Source of the DNA: JAKACA01 sp052143575
Lineage (GTDB): Bacteria > Actinomycetota > Acidimicrobiia > Acidimicrobiales > Bog-793
Assembly (NCBI GenBank): GCA_052143575.1
Contig: JBKQSP010000107.1
Location: 23,934-87,933, forward strand
Reading direction: 5' to 3'
DNA: 64,000 nucleotides
Shown: positions 15,185 to 23,808 of the stretch, in pieces
How positions within the stretch are numbered: position 1 is the first letter of the stretch
Layout of the letters: each line of letters begins with the position of its first letter
Notes under the pieces: model-generated
Told to the model about the DNA's origin: nothing
What the model saw: the letters and a program-made list of their open reading frames with translations, nothing else
Database searches by the model: none
Made by a program: the position numbers and the translations under genes

Positions 15185-17296
15185 GTGCGACCGACCCCGT
15201 GGTACCTCGGGATCGACTTCGGGACGAGCTTCACCGTCGTTGCCGCCTCGCGGGACGGCGCCGCCACGGTTGTCGACGTCGAGTCGAACGGCAGCTCGCG
15301 CATGCCCTCGTCCGTCTTCTTTACCCAGGACGAGGAGTTCCTCGTGGGCACGGCGGCCCTGCATCAGGCCGTTTTCAGCCCGGAGCGCTTCGAGCCGACG
15401 CCGAAACGGGCCATCGGCGAGGGCGAGATCTTCCTCGGCGACCGTCTCATCGCGGTCGTCGATCTCGTCTCGGCGGTGCTGCGGCGCGTCTACGCCGAAG
15501 CGTGCCGCCAGCAGGGCGAGACGGTGCCGGCCACGGTTTGCGTGACGCACCCGGCCGACTGGAGCGCCACGCGTCTCAACGTCTTGCGGGAGGCGATCGA
15601 GAAGGCGGGTATCCGAACGGTCACCTTGGTGCCCGAGCCGGTGGCGGCGGCCACCCGATTCGCCATGGCGACGCCGATCGGGGCCAACATCGCCGTCTAC
15701 GACTTCGGTGGCGGGACGATGGACGCCGCCGTGCTCACCCGCACCGAGGAGGACTTCGTCGTGGCCGGACAGCCGGCGGGCCGGGATCCGCTCGGCGGCG
15801 AGGACATCGACCGGCGCATCATCGACTACGTCGGGACGCTCGTGGGCGAGGATGACGAGGCCTGGCGTGCTCTCCTCAACGCCGAGGACACCAAGGAGAG
15901 GCACAACGCCGCCACGCTTCGCGCCGAAGTGCGGCGCGCAAAGGAGACCCTGAGCGAGGTGTCCGCCTGCCAGCTCTGGCTGCCCGGCCTGGAACGTGCC
16001 ATCCAGTTGACTCGCGTGGAGCTCGACGGCCTCATCGGAGCGGACGTCGACGCCACCGTTGACACCTTGCAGCGCGCCCTCGAGGACGCCCGAGTGGCAC
16101 CGTCTGATCTCGCCGGTATCTACCTGATCGGCGGCTCGAGCCGGATCCCCCTTGTGGCCGACACGATCTGGCGGCGCCTCGAAGTCCGTCCCGTCGTACA
16201 GGACAACCCGAAGTCCGTCGTTGCCCTCGGTGCCTCCGGCTGGACCCGAGAGTCCCGAGACGCGAGTTCCTCGTCGGTCAGCACCCGCCGGTCGAAGTCG
16301 TCGCCGCCACCGCCACCGCCACCACCACCGCCCGTGGCCCCGGTCCCGGCCGTGGCACCGCCTGGCGATGGCCGGGTGAGGGCGGCCGGTGTGCCTCCTG
16401 CCGCACCGGTGGTTCCTCCTCCCATGCCGAGGCCGCCAGCCGAGCGCGTGCGGGCGGCGCCCGCGCCGCAGGAGCCGCCGGCGCCTGTGTCTCGGCCGGG
16501 GGCGGCAGCCGCCCGCGCCGCCGCCACGATGCCCACGGTCTCGGCTCCTCGTCGCCAACCGACATCTCCGCCGGCGAGCCGAGCCCGTACCCCGGCGGCC
16601 GCACCGCAGCCCGCCCCACCCGCCCCGACTCGGACGCCTGCTGCCCCTGCCGGCGCTGCCGCGGCTCCCCGGGGCGGAACCGGAGCCGCTGCATCTCCCC
16701 CGTACCAGATGACGGAAAGCCCATCCTCCTACATCGTCACGCTGCGGCGCAGCTGGCGGCTGGATTTGCCGGCTCACCTCGAGCCGTTCGAGCTCGTAGA
16801 GCTGAGGCCTGCCCTTGGCAGCGCCGTCGAGCTCGGGCAGGTAATTGGTCGGGCACGTTCGACGACGGCCGAGGACGCCGCCATCTGGGAAGTCCGGGCG
16901 AGCTGCGCCGGCAAGGTGTGGCACACGGCGGCCGCCACCGGCGCCAGGGTCCGACTCGACGAGCCGCTGTTCCAGGTCGCCCCGCTCACCGCCTACACCA
17001 TCGACGGCCCACGCCCGCATCCGGCCGGACCGGGAGGCATGGCCCTCACGCTCAGCCGGCCGGGCCCGGCCGATCCCGGCATGTCCTTCGCGTTGGAATT
17101 CCTCAATCGGCGCTTCTTCGTCTGGCCGAACGCCAGCTTCTTCTTCCCGGCCATCGCCGGCACCCACGTCGTGCGCCTACAGGCCTACCGGGGACCGACG
17201 GCGGTGTTCTCCAAGAGCACGGGCGTGCTCGTACGACCGGGCGCCAACACGGCTCTCGTCTTCGAGATCTCCGGCCAACAGGGTCGCTTTCGCTAA
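15185..17296 (+). CDS. Hsp70/actin-fold ATPase with Pro-rich linker and unique C-terminal domain
   Basis: A 703-residue protein. Residues about 1-360 are an Hsp70-type nucleotide-binding domain: YLGIDFGTSFTVVAASRDG (phosphate 1), TVCVTHPADWS, LVPEPVAAATRFAMA, YDFGGGTMDAAVL (phosphate 2) and YLIGGSSRIPLVAD (adenosine). The Hsp70 substrate-binding domain is missing. Instead come a 150-residue Pro/Ala-rich linker with a run of 11 Pro, and a C-terminal part (about 520-703) with a hammerhead/lipoyl-like stretch (ASCAGKVWHTAAATGARVRL) lacking the lysine, then a beta-rich end. Hsp70-like genes next to dynamin pairs recur in actinobacteria; here the pair follows directly. A GTG 33 bases upstream is possible. 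Confidence 0.88.
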   Translation: MRPTPWYLGIDFGTSFTVVAASRDGAATVVDVESNGSSRMPSSVFFTQDEEFLVGTAALHQAVFSPERFEPTPKRAIGEGEIFLGDRLIAVVDLVSAVLRRVYAEACRQQGETVPATVCVTHPADWSATRLNVLREAIEKAGIRTVTLVPEPVAAATRFAMATPIGANIAVYDFGGGTMDAAVLTRTEEDFVVAGQPAGRDPLGGEDIDRRIIDYVGTLVGEDDEAWRALLNAEDTKERHNAATLRAEVRRAKETLSEVSACQLWLPGLERAIQLTRVELDGLIGADVDATVDTLQRALEDARVAPSDLAGIYLIGGSSRIPLVADTIWRRLEVRPVVQDNPKSVVALGASGWTRESRDASSSSVSTRRSKSSPPPPPPPPPPVAPVPAVAPPGDGRVRAAGVPPAAPVVPPPMPRPPAERVRAAPAPQEPPAPVSRPGAAAARAAATMPTVSAPRRQPTSPPASRARTPAAAPQPAPPAPTRTPAAPAGAAAAPRGGTGAAASPPYQMTESPSSYIVTLRRSWRLDLPAHLEPFELVELRPALGSAVELGQVIGRARSTTAEDAAIWEVRASCAGKVWHTAAATGARVRLDEPLFQVAPLTAYTIDGPRPHPAGPGGMALTLSRPGPADPGMSFALEFLNRRFFVWPNASFFFPAIAGTHVVRLQAYRGPTAVFSKSTGVLVRPGANTALVFEISGQQGRFR

Positions 17297-17383
17297 GGGC
17301 CTGCGGCCGAGCGAGACGGCGGCCGGGGCGCCGCGGTGGGGGCTCGTGGGACCAGTCGGAATCCGCATGATCGAGACGGCGGG

Positions 17384-17389
17384 TAGGTT
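17384..17389 (+). promoter_or_regulatory. -10 box before the first dynamin gene
   Basis: TAGGTT ends 8 nt before the GTG, a leaderless pattern, suggesting the dynamin pair can be transcribed separately from the Hsp70-like gene. Confidence 0.5.
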
Positions 17390-17397
17390 GACGAACA

Positions 17398-18864
17398 GTG
17401 CCGGCGAGCGAGTTGATCGAGCGAGTTTCCACTTTAATGGCAACGCGGGCGCCCTCCGCCTTGCAGAGCGAGTGCACCCAGCTGGAACGCCGCCTCAGGG
17501 AGCCGGTGCGCGTCGCCATCGTCGGGCCGGTCAATTCCGGAAAATCGACGCTCGTGAACGCCCTGCTCGGTCAGCGAGTGGCGCCTACGAACAAGAGCGA
17601 GTGCACCCGTCTCGTGACCTGGTTCCATTACGGCCATCCGCAGCGCGTCGAGATCGAGACGGATGCCGGCGTCGTCAAAGCGGTTCCCTTGTCCGCTGAT
17701 GGCTTCCTCCCGGACACGCTCGGCGTTCCGGTCGAGAGCGTCCGGGGGCTGCACTGCTACCTTGCCAACGAATCCTTGAAAGACGTGACCCTCATCGACA
17801 CGCCCGGCCTCGGCTCGGTGCACGCCGACTACAGCGCCTCGACGACGGAGCTCCTCGCCCTCGGTGCCAACTCCTCGGAGGCGGCCCAGCGCGCCGATGC
17901 CATCGTGTTCCTCTTCAACCAGGCCGTCATGCAGGACGATTACGCCGCCCCGCAGCTGTTCAAGGAGGCCGGCGGTCCGGACACGCTGCAATCGGCCGCC
18001 AACGCCGTCGGCGTCTTATCGAAGGCCGACCAGCTCGGGGATCCGATGGGCGATCCCTGGGCCGTCGCCGTCGAGCTTGCCGGCCAATACGCCGGACGCT
18101 TCGAGGCGGAGGTGTCGTCGGTCGTGCCGGTGATCGGCCTCGTGGCGGAAACCTCGGAGGCGGCCGCCCTCATGGAGCGCGACGTCCAGCACCTCGCCAA
18201 GCTGGCGGCCATGGAGGAGAAGGCATTCAGCCGCTTGGTCTGGTCGACGGATCGGTTCGTGAGCGCCAGTGCGCCCGTCGAGCCGGACGACCGCGAACGG
18301 CTGCTGGACCTCCTCGACATGTACGGCGTCAAGCGGGCGGTCGGCTTCATCCGCGACGGCGTCACCGCCGCCATTCCGCTGCGGCGCGAGCTGTCGGGCG
18401 TCTCCGGGATCGCCCAGGTGAAGAAGTCCCTCATGCGGTTCCTCGGACCGCAGGACCACGTCCTCAAGGTCCGCTCTGTCATCGACTCGTTGGAGCGCAT
18501 GGCGTATGCCGCCAACCGCGGCGGGCGCCCCGAGATGGACGCCTGGCTGGCCGACATCGAGGAGTTGAGGCTGGATCCCGCACTGCACCCTGTGTACGAG
18601 CTGGAGGCGCTCCACCGCTGCTACGTGGGCAGGGTGCAGATGTCGCCGGAGCAGATCGCCGAGATGGCGCAGCTGTTCGCCCCGGGCTCGGCGGCGAACC
18701 GACTCGGCCTCGGCGACGTGTCGACTCCCGCGCTCCTGTCTGCCGCCCAGGCCGGCATGAATCGGTGGCAGACGTTTCGCGTGACACGGGCTGATCCGGG
18801 GCAGGCGGCGGTGGCGCGCGTCGTCATCCGGTCGTACCAGATCCTCTGGAAGGAACTGCAATGA
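17398..18864 (+). CDS. Dynamin-like GTPase (first of a pair)
   Basis: A 488-residue bacterial dynamin-like protein. G1 is VAIVGPVNSGKSTLVNALLG, G2 lies in NKSECTRLVTWF, G3 is LIDTPGLGS and G4 is VLSKADQLGD. The rest is helical, as for a stalk. No clear membrane segment is seen, unlike its partner. Bacterial dynamins usually work as side-by-side pairs that remodel or stabilise membranes; IniA/IniC of mycobacteria are the best known actinobacterial example. The TGA overlaps the next ATG (ATGA), implying coupled translation and fixed stoichiometry. Confidence 0.88.
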   Translation: MPASELIERVSTLMATRAPSALQSECTQLERRLREPVRVAIVGPVNSGKSTLVNALLGQRVAPTNKSECTRLVTWFHYGHPQRVEIETDAGVVKAVPLSADGFLPDTLGVPVESVRGLHCYLANESLKDVTLIDTPGLGSVHADYSASTTELLALGANSSEAAQRADAIVFLFNQAVMQDDYAAPQLFKEAGGPDTLQSAANAVGVLSKADQLGDPMGDPWAVAVELAGQYAGRFEAEVSSVVPVIGLVAETSEAAALMERDVQHLAKLAAMEEKAFSRLVWSTDRFVSASAPVEPDDRERLLDLLDMYGVKRAVGFIRDGVTAAIPLRRELSGVSGIAQVKKSLMRFLGPQDHVLKVRSVIDSLERMAYAANRGGRPEMDAWLADIEELRLDPALHPVYELEALHRCYVGRVQMSPEQIAEMAQLFAPGSAANRLGLGDVSTPALLSAAQAGMNRWQTFRVTRADPGQAAVARVVIRSYQILWKELQ

Positions 18865-20747
18865 ACCCCCGTGTCGAGGAGCTCGTCCGCTCCAGCTCCG
18901 GCCTGCTGCGCAGGGAGGAGCGACCGAAGATCGCCGACGGCCTCGAGTCTCGCCTGCGGGCGCCGGCGGGGTCGTTGCCGGTCGTGCTCGTGGCGGGCGA
19001 GGACAAACGCGGGAAGAGCTCGCTCGTCAATGCCCTCATCGGCCGGCCCAACCTGTCACCCGTCGGCGTCGACGCCGTCACGGGCGCACCCATCTCGTTC
19101 TCGTACTCGGAGACCGAGCACGCCGCCATCCAGCGCTACGGCGAGCAGGACGAGGAGGAGACCGACTTCGAGACGGCGCGTCGGCTCGCCACGATCCAAG
19201 GAAACCCGAGAAACGAAGCCGGCATCCGATCCGTCCTGCTCGGCATTCCCTGCCCGTTGCTGCAGCACATCACGCTCGTCGACACCCCCGGCGTCGGCGG
19301 CCTGCACTCCGGCCACGCCGAGCTGACACTCCAGTCACTGCAGTTTGCCGATGCCCTGCTGTTCGTCTCCGAGTCCGGGGCGCAGTTTCGAGCTGCCGAG
19401 CTCGAGTTCCTGCGTCGGGCTTCCGCCCGCATCGACACCGTCGTGATCGCCTTCACGAAGATCGACGCCAATCGCGGATGGAAACAGATTCTCGCCGACA
19501 ACACGGCGATCTTCCGCGAGCAGGCGCCCCGGTTCGCTTCGTGCCCGGTCGTGCCCGTCAGCAGCCTGCTGGCCTTGCGCTCCTACGAGAACGACGACGA
19601 CGAGGAGGCCGCTGAGATGCTCGCCGAGTCGGGTCTCTCCCGGCTGCAGGCGAGCTTGCAAGACTTCGTCGTGGCGCGAGCCTCCGTTCTCCGAGACGCC
19701 AATCTGCTGCGAGAGGTCGTGCGCCCCCTCGCGGGCGTCGAGCGCAGCCTCACGGAGCGGCTGAGCATCGTGTCGCCCAGCGGCGGCGCGAAGCAGCGGC
19801 TGGAGGCAGAACAGCGGCGCCTGAAGGATCTCAACGAAGGCAAGATGGAACGGCCCCGCCGCCTCGACACCGAGGTCCGCAAGCTCAGCCTGCAGCGCTC
19901 CGAGGACGTCACGGCCGGCCTCGGTGAGATACGCCGACGCTACGAGGCTCGGTTGAAGAACCCATCCAAGAGCGACATGGACACGATGCCGGGGGAAGCC
20001 ATCGCCGACCTGACGGCCCTCGCCTCTCGCCTGAACGAGGCGGCCGCCCAGCGACTCAGTGAGATCGTGGAAGCGATCCTCGAGGACATCGACGCTTCCT
20101 TCAGCGTGAGCGATTCAATGCGCCTTTCAACGGCAGAGCGGCTTCAAGAGCAGCTCGCATCGCTCAGCATGAGTCGCGGCTCGCTCTCCGGCTACGACAA
20201 GATGAGCATTCTCTCCTGCTTCTCATCGGGCAAGTCGCTCGGCGGGCTCATGTCGGGCGGCGGCCTCGGCGTGACGGCCTCCGCCATCCTGTCGCCGCCC
20301 ATCGGCATCGCCATTGGAATCGGCATCGGGGCGCTCTATGCCTACTCGGCGTTCAAGGGCAAGGCGCGGGCGTCGTTTGCGGCGGACTTCAGGAGCTGGC
20401 TGAACGAGCAGTGCAGCCAGACGCAGACGATCGTCAACTCGTCGTTCCAGCGGGAGATCATCGACCTGCAAGAGGAGGTTCGCAGGTTGGTGAAAGACGC
20501 CACGGCGGACCGGGAGGCGGACATCTCCGAGTCGCTCGCCGAGGCACGCCGCCTCATGCAATCGGAGCAGCAACGCCAGCAAGGTGCCCTGCAATCGTTG
20601 CAGGAGCGGCGTAACGCCGTGCGCCAGTTGCAGCGCCAGGTGACAGAGACCTTGAAGGAGCTGAGCCCGGTGCCGGCGGCGTCTCTGGCGGGCGTTCCGG
20701 CCTCTGGTGCCCCTGCGGCCGGCGCCGCTGCGCCCTCGCCGGCTTGA
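18861..20747 (+). CDS. Dynamin-like GTPase with C-terminal membrane-insertion segment (second of a pair)
   Basis: A 628-residue dynamin-like protein. G1 is LVAGEDKRGKSSLVNALIG, G3 is LVDTPGVGGL and G4 is IAFTKIDANRG. Long charged helices follow. A Gly/Ile/Ala-rich hydrophobic stretch at about residues 465-500 (ILSPPIGIAIGIGIGALYAY) resembles the membrane paddle of bacterial dynamins, then a Gln/Glu-rich coiled coil runs to the end and an Ala/Pro tail. Start overlaps the stop of the first GTPase. Together with the Hsp70-like gene this forms a three-gene unit; 121 bp separate it from the Thr/Pro repeat gene. Confidence 0.88.
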   Translation: MNPRVEELVRSSSGLLRREERPKIADGLESRLRAPAGSLPVVLVAGEDKRGKSSLVNALIGRPNLSPVGVDAVTGAPISFSYSETEHAAIQRYGEQDEEETDFETARRLATIQGNPRNEAGIRSVLLGIPCPLLQHITLVDTPGVGGLHSGHAELTLQSLQFADALLFVSESGAQFRAAELEFLRRASARIDTVVIAFTKIDANRGWKQILADNTAIFREQAPRFASCPVVPVSSLLALRSYENDDDEEAAEMLAESGLSRLQASLQDFVVARASVLRDANLLREVVRPLAGVERSLTERLSIVSPSGGAKQRLEAEQRRLKDLNEGKMERPRRLDTEVRKLSLQRSEDVTAGLGEIRRRYEARLKNPSKSDMDTMPGEAIADLTALASRLNEAAAQRLSEIVEAILEDIDASFSVSDSMRLSTAERLQEQLASLSMSRGSLSGYDKMSILSCFSSGKSLGGLMSGGGLGVTASAILSPPIGIAIGIGIGALYAYSAFKGKARASFAADFRSWLNEQCSQTQTIVNSSFQREIIDLQEEVRRLVKDATADREADISESLAEARRLMQSEQQRQQGALQSLQERRNAVRQLQRQVTETLKELSPVPAASLAGVPASGAPAAGAAAPSPA

Positions 20748-20868
20748 TCTTGCTCGCCGAAGGCCACACGTCGAGCGACGTCTTGGTCTGTTTTGCCATG
20801 CCGCATTAGGCTCCCGGCGCCACGGAGGGCTCGCACCGCGAGTCATCGCAAGGCCGAGGGAGATTGCT

Positions 20869-21357
20869 ATGACGTCCACGCCCAGCACGCCGGGTTCGCC
20901 CGTCGACGCGGAACCGTCGACACCGTCGACTCCGGCGGCTGTTGAGCCGTCGACCCCGGCGGTGACTGACCCGTCGACTCCGTCGACGCCGACGGCCCCA
21001 TCGACGCCAACGTCGCCCACAAGTGCCGCTACCCCCTTCTCGCCGGCGTCGCTGCTGCGAAGGCACATCGTGGATCCTTCCTCGGGGGCGTCGCCCTCGA
21101 GCCCGTCGACGGCCTCGGCGGCTCCGTCCACGGCGTCAACGGCGGCAACCCCCTCGACCCCCAGTACTCCCTCCACGCCGACGGACGACGGCTCGGGGCT
21201 CCCGACGCTGTCAACCCCGATCGACACCGGGTTGCCGACGAGCCTCGGGGGCATCTCTGGTGCAGGCTCGGCCGTAGCGCCGGCGACACCAGCGCCTGGT
21301 TCAGCGACGTCGGCGGCTCCCTCCACTGGGGTTTCTCCAAGCTCGGCGGATACCTGA
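20869..21357 (+). CDS. Thr/Ser-Pro repeat protein
   Basis: A 162-residue low-complexity protein made mostly of STP, TPS and SPT units (PSTPSTP recurs), with acidic and Ala spacers, a single more ordered patch (ATPFSPASLLRRHIVDPSS, about residues 54-72), and a Gly/Ala-rich C-terminus. No signal peptide or membrane segment. Such Thr/Ser-Pro tracts can be hydroxylated, glycosylated or sulfated in other systems. Its stop is 3 bp from the ATG of the NHLP-type gene, so the two are surely co-translated. I infer it is either a substrate or a scaffold of the neighbouring enzymes. The DNA itself is repetitive (cgtcgac-type units). Confidence 0.7.
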   Translation: MTSTPSTPGSPVDAEPSTPSTPAAVEPSTPAVTDPSTPSTPTAPSTPTSPTSAATPFSPASLLRRHIVDPSSGASPSSPSTASAAPSTASTAATPSTPSTPSTPTDDGSGLPTLSTPIDTGLPTSLGGISGAGSAVAPATPAPGSATSAAPSTGVSPSSADT

Positions 21358-21360
21358 TCG

Positions 21361-21621
21361 ATGGCGTATCAACCGCTCCCAACGGGCCGTGCCGAAATCG
21401 AGCGACGGCTCGTCGAGCGTGCGACGAGAGAGCCCGCCTTCCGACAGGCGTTGCGTGAGAACCCGCGAGCTGCCCTCGAGGACGAGCTTGGCATAGCGGT
21501 TCCGTCGTCGCTGAGCATCTCAGTCGTCGAAGAGACCCCGCACTCACTGTGCATCGTGTTGCCAGTGGATCTCTCCGGCATCGCACCCGGGGCGGCACGG
21601 GCGGCCACTGGATGGCTGTGA
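21361..21621 (+). CDS. NHLP leader-type small protein (candidate RiPP precursor)
   Basis: An 86-residue protein that matches the nitrile-hydratase-like leader peptide family. Seen: ERRLVERATREPAFRQAL, ENPRAALEDELGIAVPSSL and SISVVEETPHSLCIVLPVDL, in the order and spacing of NHLP leaders. After this leader only about 17 residues remain (GIAPGAARAATGWL), which would be the core if it is a precursor; they contain one Pro, two Thr/Ser and no Cys. No LanM, YcaO, radical SAM or NHLM transporter is nearby; the next gene is a sulfotransferase. It could be a true precursor or a free leader-fold carrier. Confidence 0.8.
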   Translation: MAYQPLPTGRAEIERRLVERATREPAFRQALRENPRAALEDELGIAVPSSLSISVVEETPHSLCIVLPVDLSGIAPGAARAATGWL

Positions 21622-21685
21622 TGAGCTCGAGAATCGGCCGTGTAACCGTCCGGTCGGTCCGCGGCTCCCGCAGCGGCATCGTTTC

Positions 21686-22645
21686 GTGACGGTCGGAGCC
21701 TCCGCCGGCGAGCGGGATCCGAGCTGGTTCTCGCCCGTGTTCGTGCTGGCTCCTGCGCGGTCGTTGTCTTCGGTCGTCACGGCCATGATCGGTCAGCATC
21801 CGCAGCTCTACAGCTTTCCCGAGCTGAGCCTCTTTCGTGCGGACGTGGTCGAGGATCTGTTGATCGATCCAACCGGGTGGCTTGGCTCGCCGAGCCGCAA
21901 CCGCGTCGGTGGCCTCTTGCGGGCGCTGGCGCAAGAGCACGAGGGAACGCAGGACGAGGCGTCGATCGAACGGGCGCTCGAATGGCTCACGGACAGGAAG
22001 GACTGGTCGGTGGCCGGCGTCCTCGATCATCTCCTCGCGGCCGTGGCCCCGTTGACGACCGTTGAGAAATCTCCGGAGAGCTCGTCGCGGGACTCCTTCC
22101 TAGCCCGCATGGACGCCGCATACCCACGGGCGCGATATGTCCATCTCGTGCGCCACCCGGTGGCGACGGTGCGCTCCATGCACGAGTCCTGGGCCACGAG
22201 AGGGTGGTGGCGCGTGGAGCCGAGTGCCTTTCACCAGTTCTGCTGGAGCCTGTGGTATTTCCAGCACAAGCGGATCACGGAATTCGGGAAGGCGCTGCCA
22301 CCGGACCGCTTCGTGCGCTTTCGGGGCGAGGACATCGTGAACTCTCCGGACGCGACGCTGCCAGCCCTGTGCCGCTGGCTCGGGGTGGAGGCATCGGACC
22401 GGGTGATCGACGAGATGAAGTCGCCTGAGCGGTCGCCCTATGCGGCCCTTGGACCGGCAAATGCCCGTGGTGGCGGTGATCTGTCGTTTCTGCACCGTCC
22501 GGCTCTCCGTTCTATCGAGCTGCCGGCCAGGCTGTCACCGCCCGATGAATGGATGCTCGATCCCTGGAGCGTGCTCATGGTGCTCCGCCTCGCCACCGAG
22601 CTCGGGTACGGTGCCGCACCGCTCGATCACGTGTGGACGACCTGA
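21686..22645 (+). CDS. PAPS-dependent sulfotransferase family protein
   Basis: A 319-residue sulfotransferase. The 5'-phosphosulfate loop is at the start (PVFVLAPARSLSSVVTAMIG) and the 3'-phosphate site is RYVHLVRHPVATVRSMHESW; RFRGEDIVNSP and CRWLGV follow as in this family. It would transfer sulfate from PAPS to a hydroxyl. It is the third gene of the Thr/Pro-NHLP unit, 64 bp after the NHLP gene, and converges at 4 bp with a 2OG oxygenase. GTG start, since no earlier in-frame start fits. The acceptor is unknown; a hydroxylated side chain in one of the neighbouring low-complexity proteins is my inference. Confidence 0.85.
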   Translation: MTVGASAGERDPSWFSPVFVLAPARSLSSVVTAMIGQHPQLYSFPELSLFRADVVEDLLIDPTGWLGSPSRNRVGGLLRALAQEHEGTQDEASIERALEWLTDRKDWSVAGVLDHLLAAVAPLTTVEKSPESSSRDSFLARMDAAYPRARYVHLVRHPVATVRSMHESWATRGWWRVEPSAFHQFCWSLWYFQHKRITEFGKALPPDRFVRFRGEDIVNSPDATLPALCRWLGVEASDRVIDEMKSPERSPYAALGPANARGGGDLSFLHRPALRSIELPARLSPPDEWMLDPWSVLMVLRLATELGYGAAPLDHVWTT

Positions 22646-22649
22646 TCGA

Positions 22650-23768
22650 TCAGCTCCGAAGCGCTCGCTTGCTCTCGCCGGAGTGCTCGTTTGTCCTCAC
22701 CGGACTGCCGGGGTTGGCGGGAGGGAAGGGGACGAACTCGTCGATGAGGAGCTCAGCGAGCTCGGCATCGCTGAGGTGATGGTCCGGGTCCGCCAAGCGA
22801 CCCCTCGCGCACAGCTCCTCTACGAGACGCCGCAGGATGGCGTCGATGGGAAGTCTGGCCTGTCCGGCGGCAAATGCGGACCGATCGGCCGAGTCGGCGA
22901 AGCAATAAGCCTTCCATGAGACCGAGAAACGCAAGTCGTCGCTCGCGTAGCTCGAGAGTCGACGCTCACCGGAGCGCAGGACCCAGTGGCGGCCGCCCGC
23001 GTGACCGAGGCGGGCGTCCGAGCGGAGCGACATTAGCGCCGAGTCGTCGCCTTCCACCCGATCGACGCCATGGAACACCGAGTCCCCGTCGATCACGACG
23101 GCGGTGTTGTTGTGGGGTGTGAAGGTCACCGGCGCGCCTAGCGGTCCGTCGGGGTAGTAGACGAAGTCACCGCCCTTCGGCTCACCGAAGTAGGCGATGA
23201 CCGTGGCGATCGGCACGCGCCGATCCTCGAACAGCTTCGAGTGGCGCATGACCACGAGGAACCACCCGGGCAGCCCGGCGCGGCTGGCGCCCAGGAACTC
23301 CGGAACGTCCGTGTGAATCCCCAACTCTTGACCGGGAAGAAGCACGTTGGCATACACGACGGCGGGAATGCTGACGCGTCCGCCGAAGAGGACGCGGGCA
23401 GCTTCCATCAGCTGCGGGTGCCGGAAGAAACCCTCGATGCCCGATGCAGAGACCGTGCGCCGGTTTGCGTATGTGCCTCGGAAGTAGTTGGTGCGGGCCG
23501 ACAGCAGAGCGCGCGGCTCGTCGCGCCGTCCCAACCTGCCGCCTGTCCGGACGAAGTTGGAGGACACGTCATGGCGCCAGCCGAGCTCGGGAGCCAGAGA
23601 CGTGCGGCCCGTGACACTGGCCTGTAGCGGTTGCCTGGGTGCCCGATAGTTGGACGGCATGTAGCTCGGGAAGCGATGCCAGAGATCGACGATCTCCGTC
23701 ACCTCCCTCGGAGCGAGCACCGACTCGAGGATGCTCACCTCGACGGCGGCCATCGCGTCGGTCAACAT
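22650..23768 (-). CDS. 2-oxoglutarate/Fe(II)-dependent oxygenase
   Basis: A 372-residue enzyme of the double-stranded beta-helix oxygenase class. The iron ligands are readable as HTD in GQELGIHTDVPEFL and the distal His in GDSVFHGVDRV, with the 2OG-binding Arg likely in LMSLRSDARL. PGWFLVVMRHS and FVYYPDGP fall on core strands. Oxygenases of this kind hydroxylate Pro, Asp or small molecules; which one is not visible. Last gene of the minus-strand operon; 40 bp after the SDR stop. An alternative start is five codons later. Confidence 0.82.
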   Translation of the reverse strand: MLTDAMAAVEVSILESVLAPREVTEIVDLWHRFPSYMPSNYRAPRQPLQASVTGRTSLAPELGWRHDVSSNFVRTGGRLGRRDEPRALLSARTNYFRGTYANRRTVSASGIEGFFRHPQLMEAARVLFGGRVSIPAVVYANVLLPGQELGIHTDVPEFLGASRAGLPGWFLVVMRHSKLFEDRRVPIATVIAYFGEPKGGDFVYYPDGPLGAPVTFTPHNNTAVVIDGDSVFHGVDRVEGDDSALMSLRSDARLGHAGGRHWVLRSGERRLSSYASDDLRFSVSWKAYCFADSADRSAFAAGQARLPIDAILRRLVEELCARGRLADPDHHLSDAELAELLIDEFVPFPPANPGSPVRTNEHSGESKRALRS

Positions 23769-23808
23769 GCGGCGGCGGAGTGGCGTCCCGGGGGCACGGT
23801 CCCTCCCG

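Noticed and set aside
15047..17167. Minus-strand open frame of about 700 codons opposite the Hsp70-like gene
   Set aside because: Shadow of a GC-rich gene; no recognisable motifs, whereas the plus strand has Hsp70 nucleotide-binding motifs.
20223..21326. Minus-strand Gly/Val-rich frame opposite the Thr/Pro repeat gene
   Set aside because: It is the reverse of the STP repeat and overlaps the dynamin end; no ribosome site or domain.
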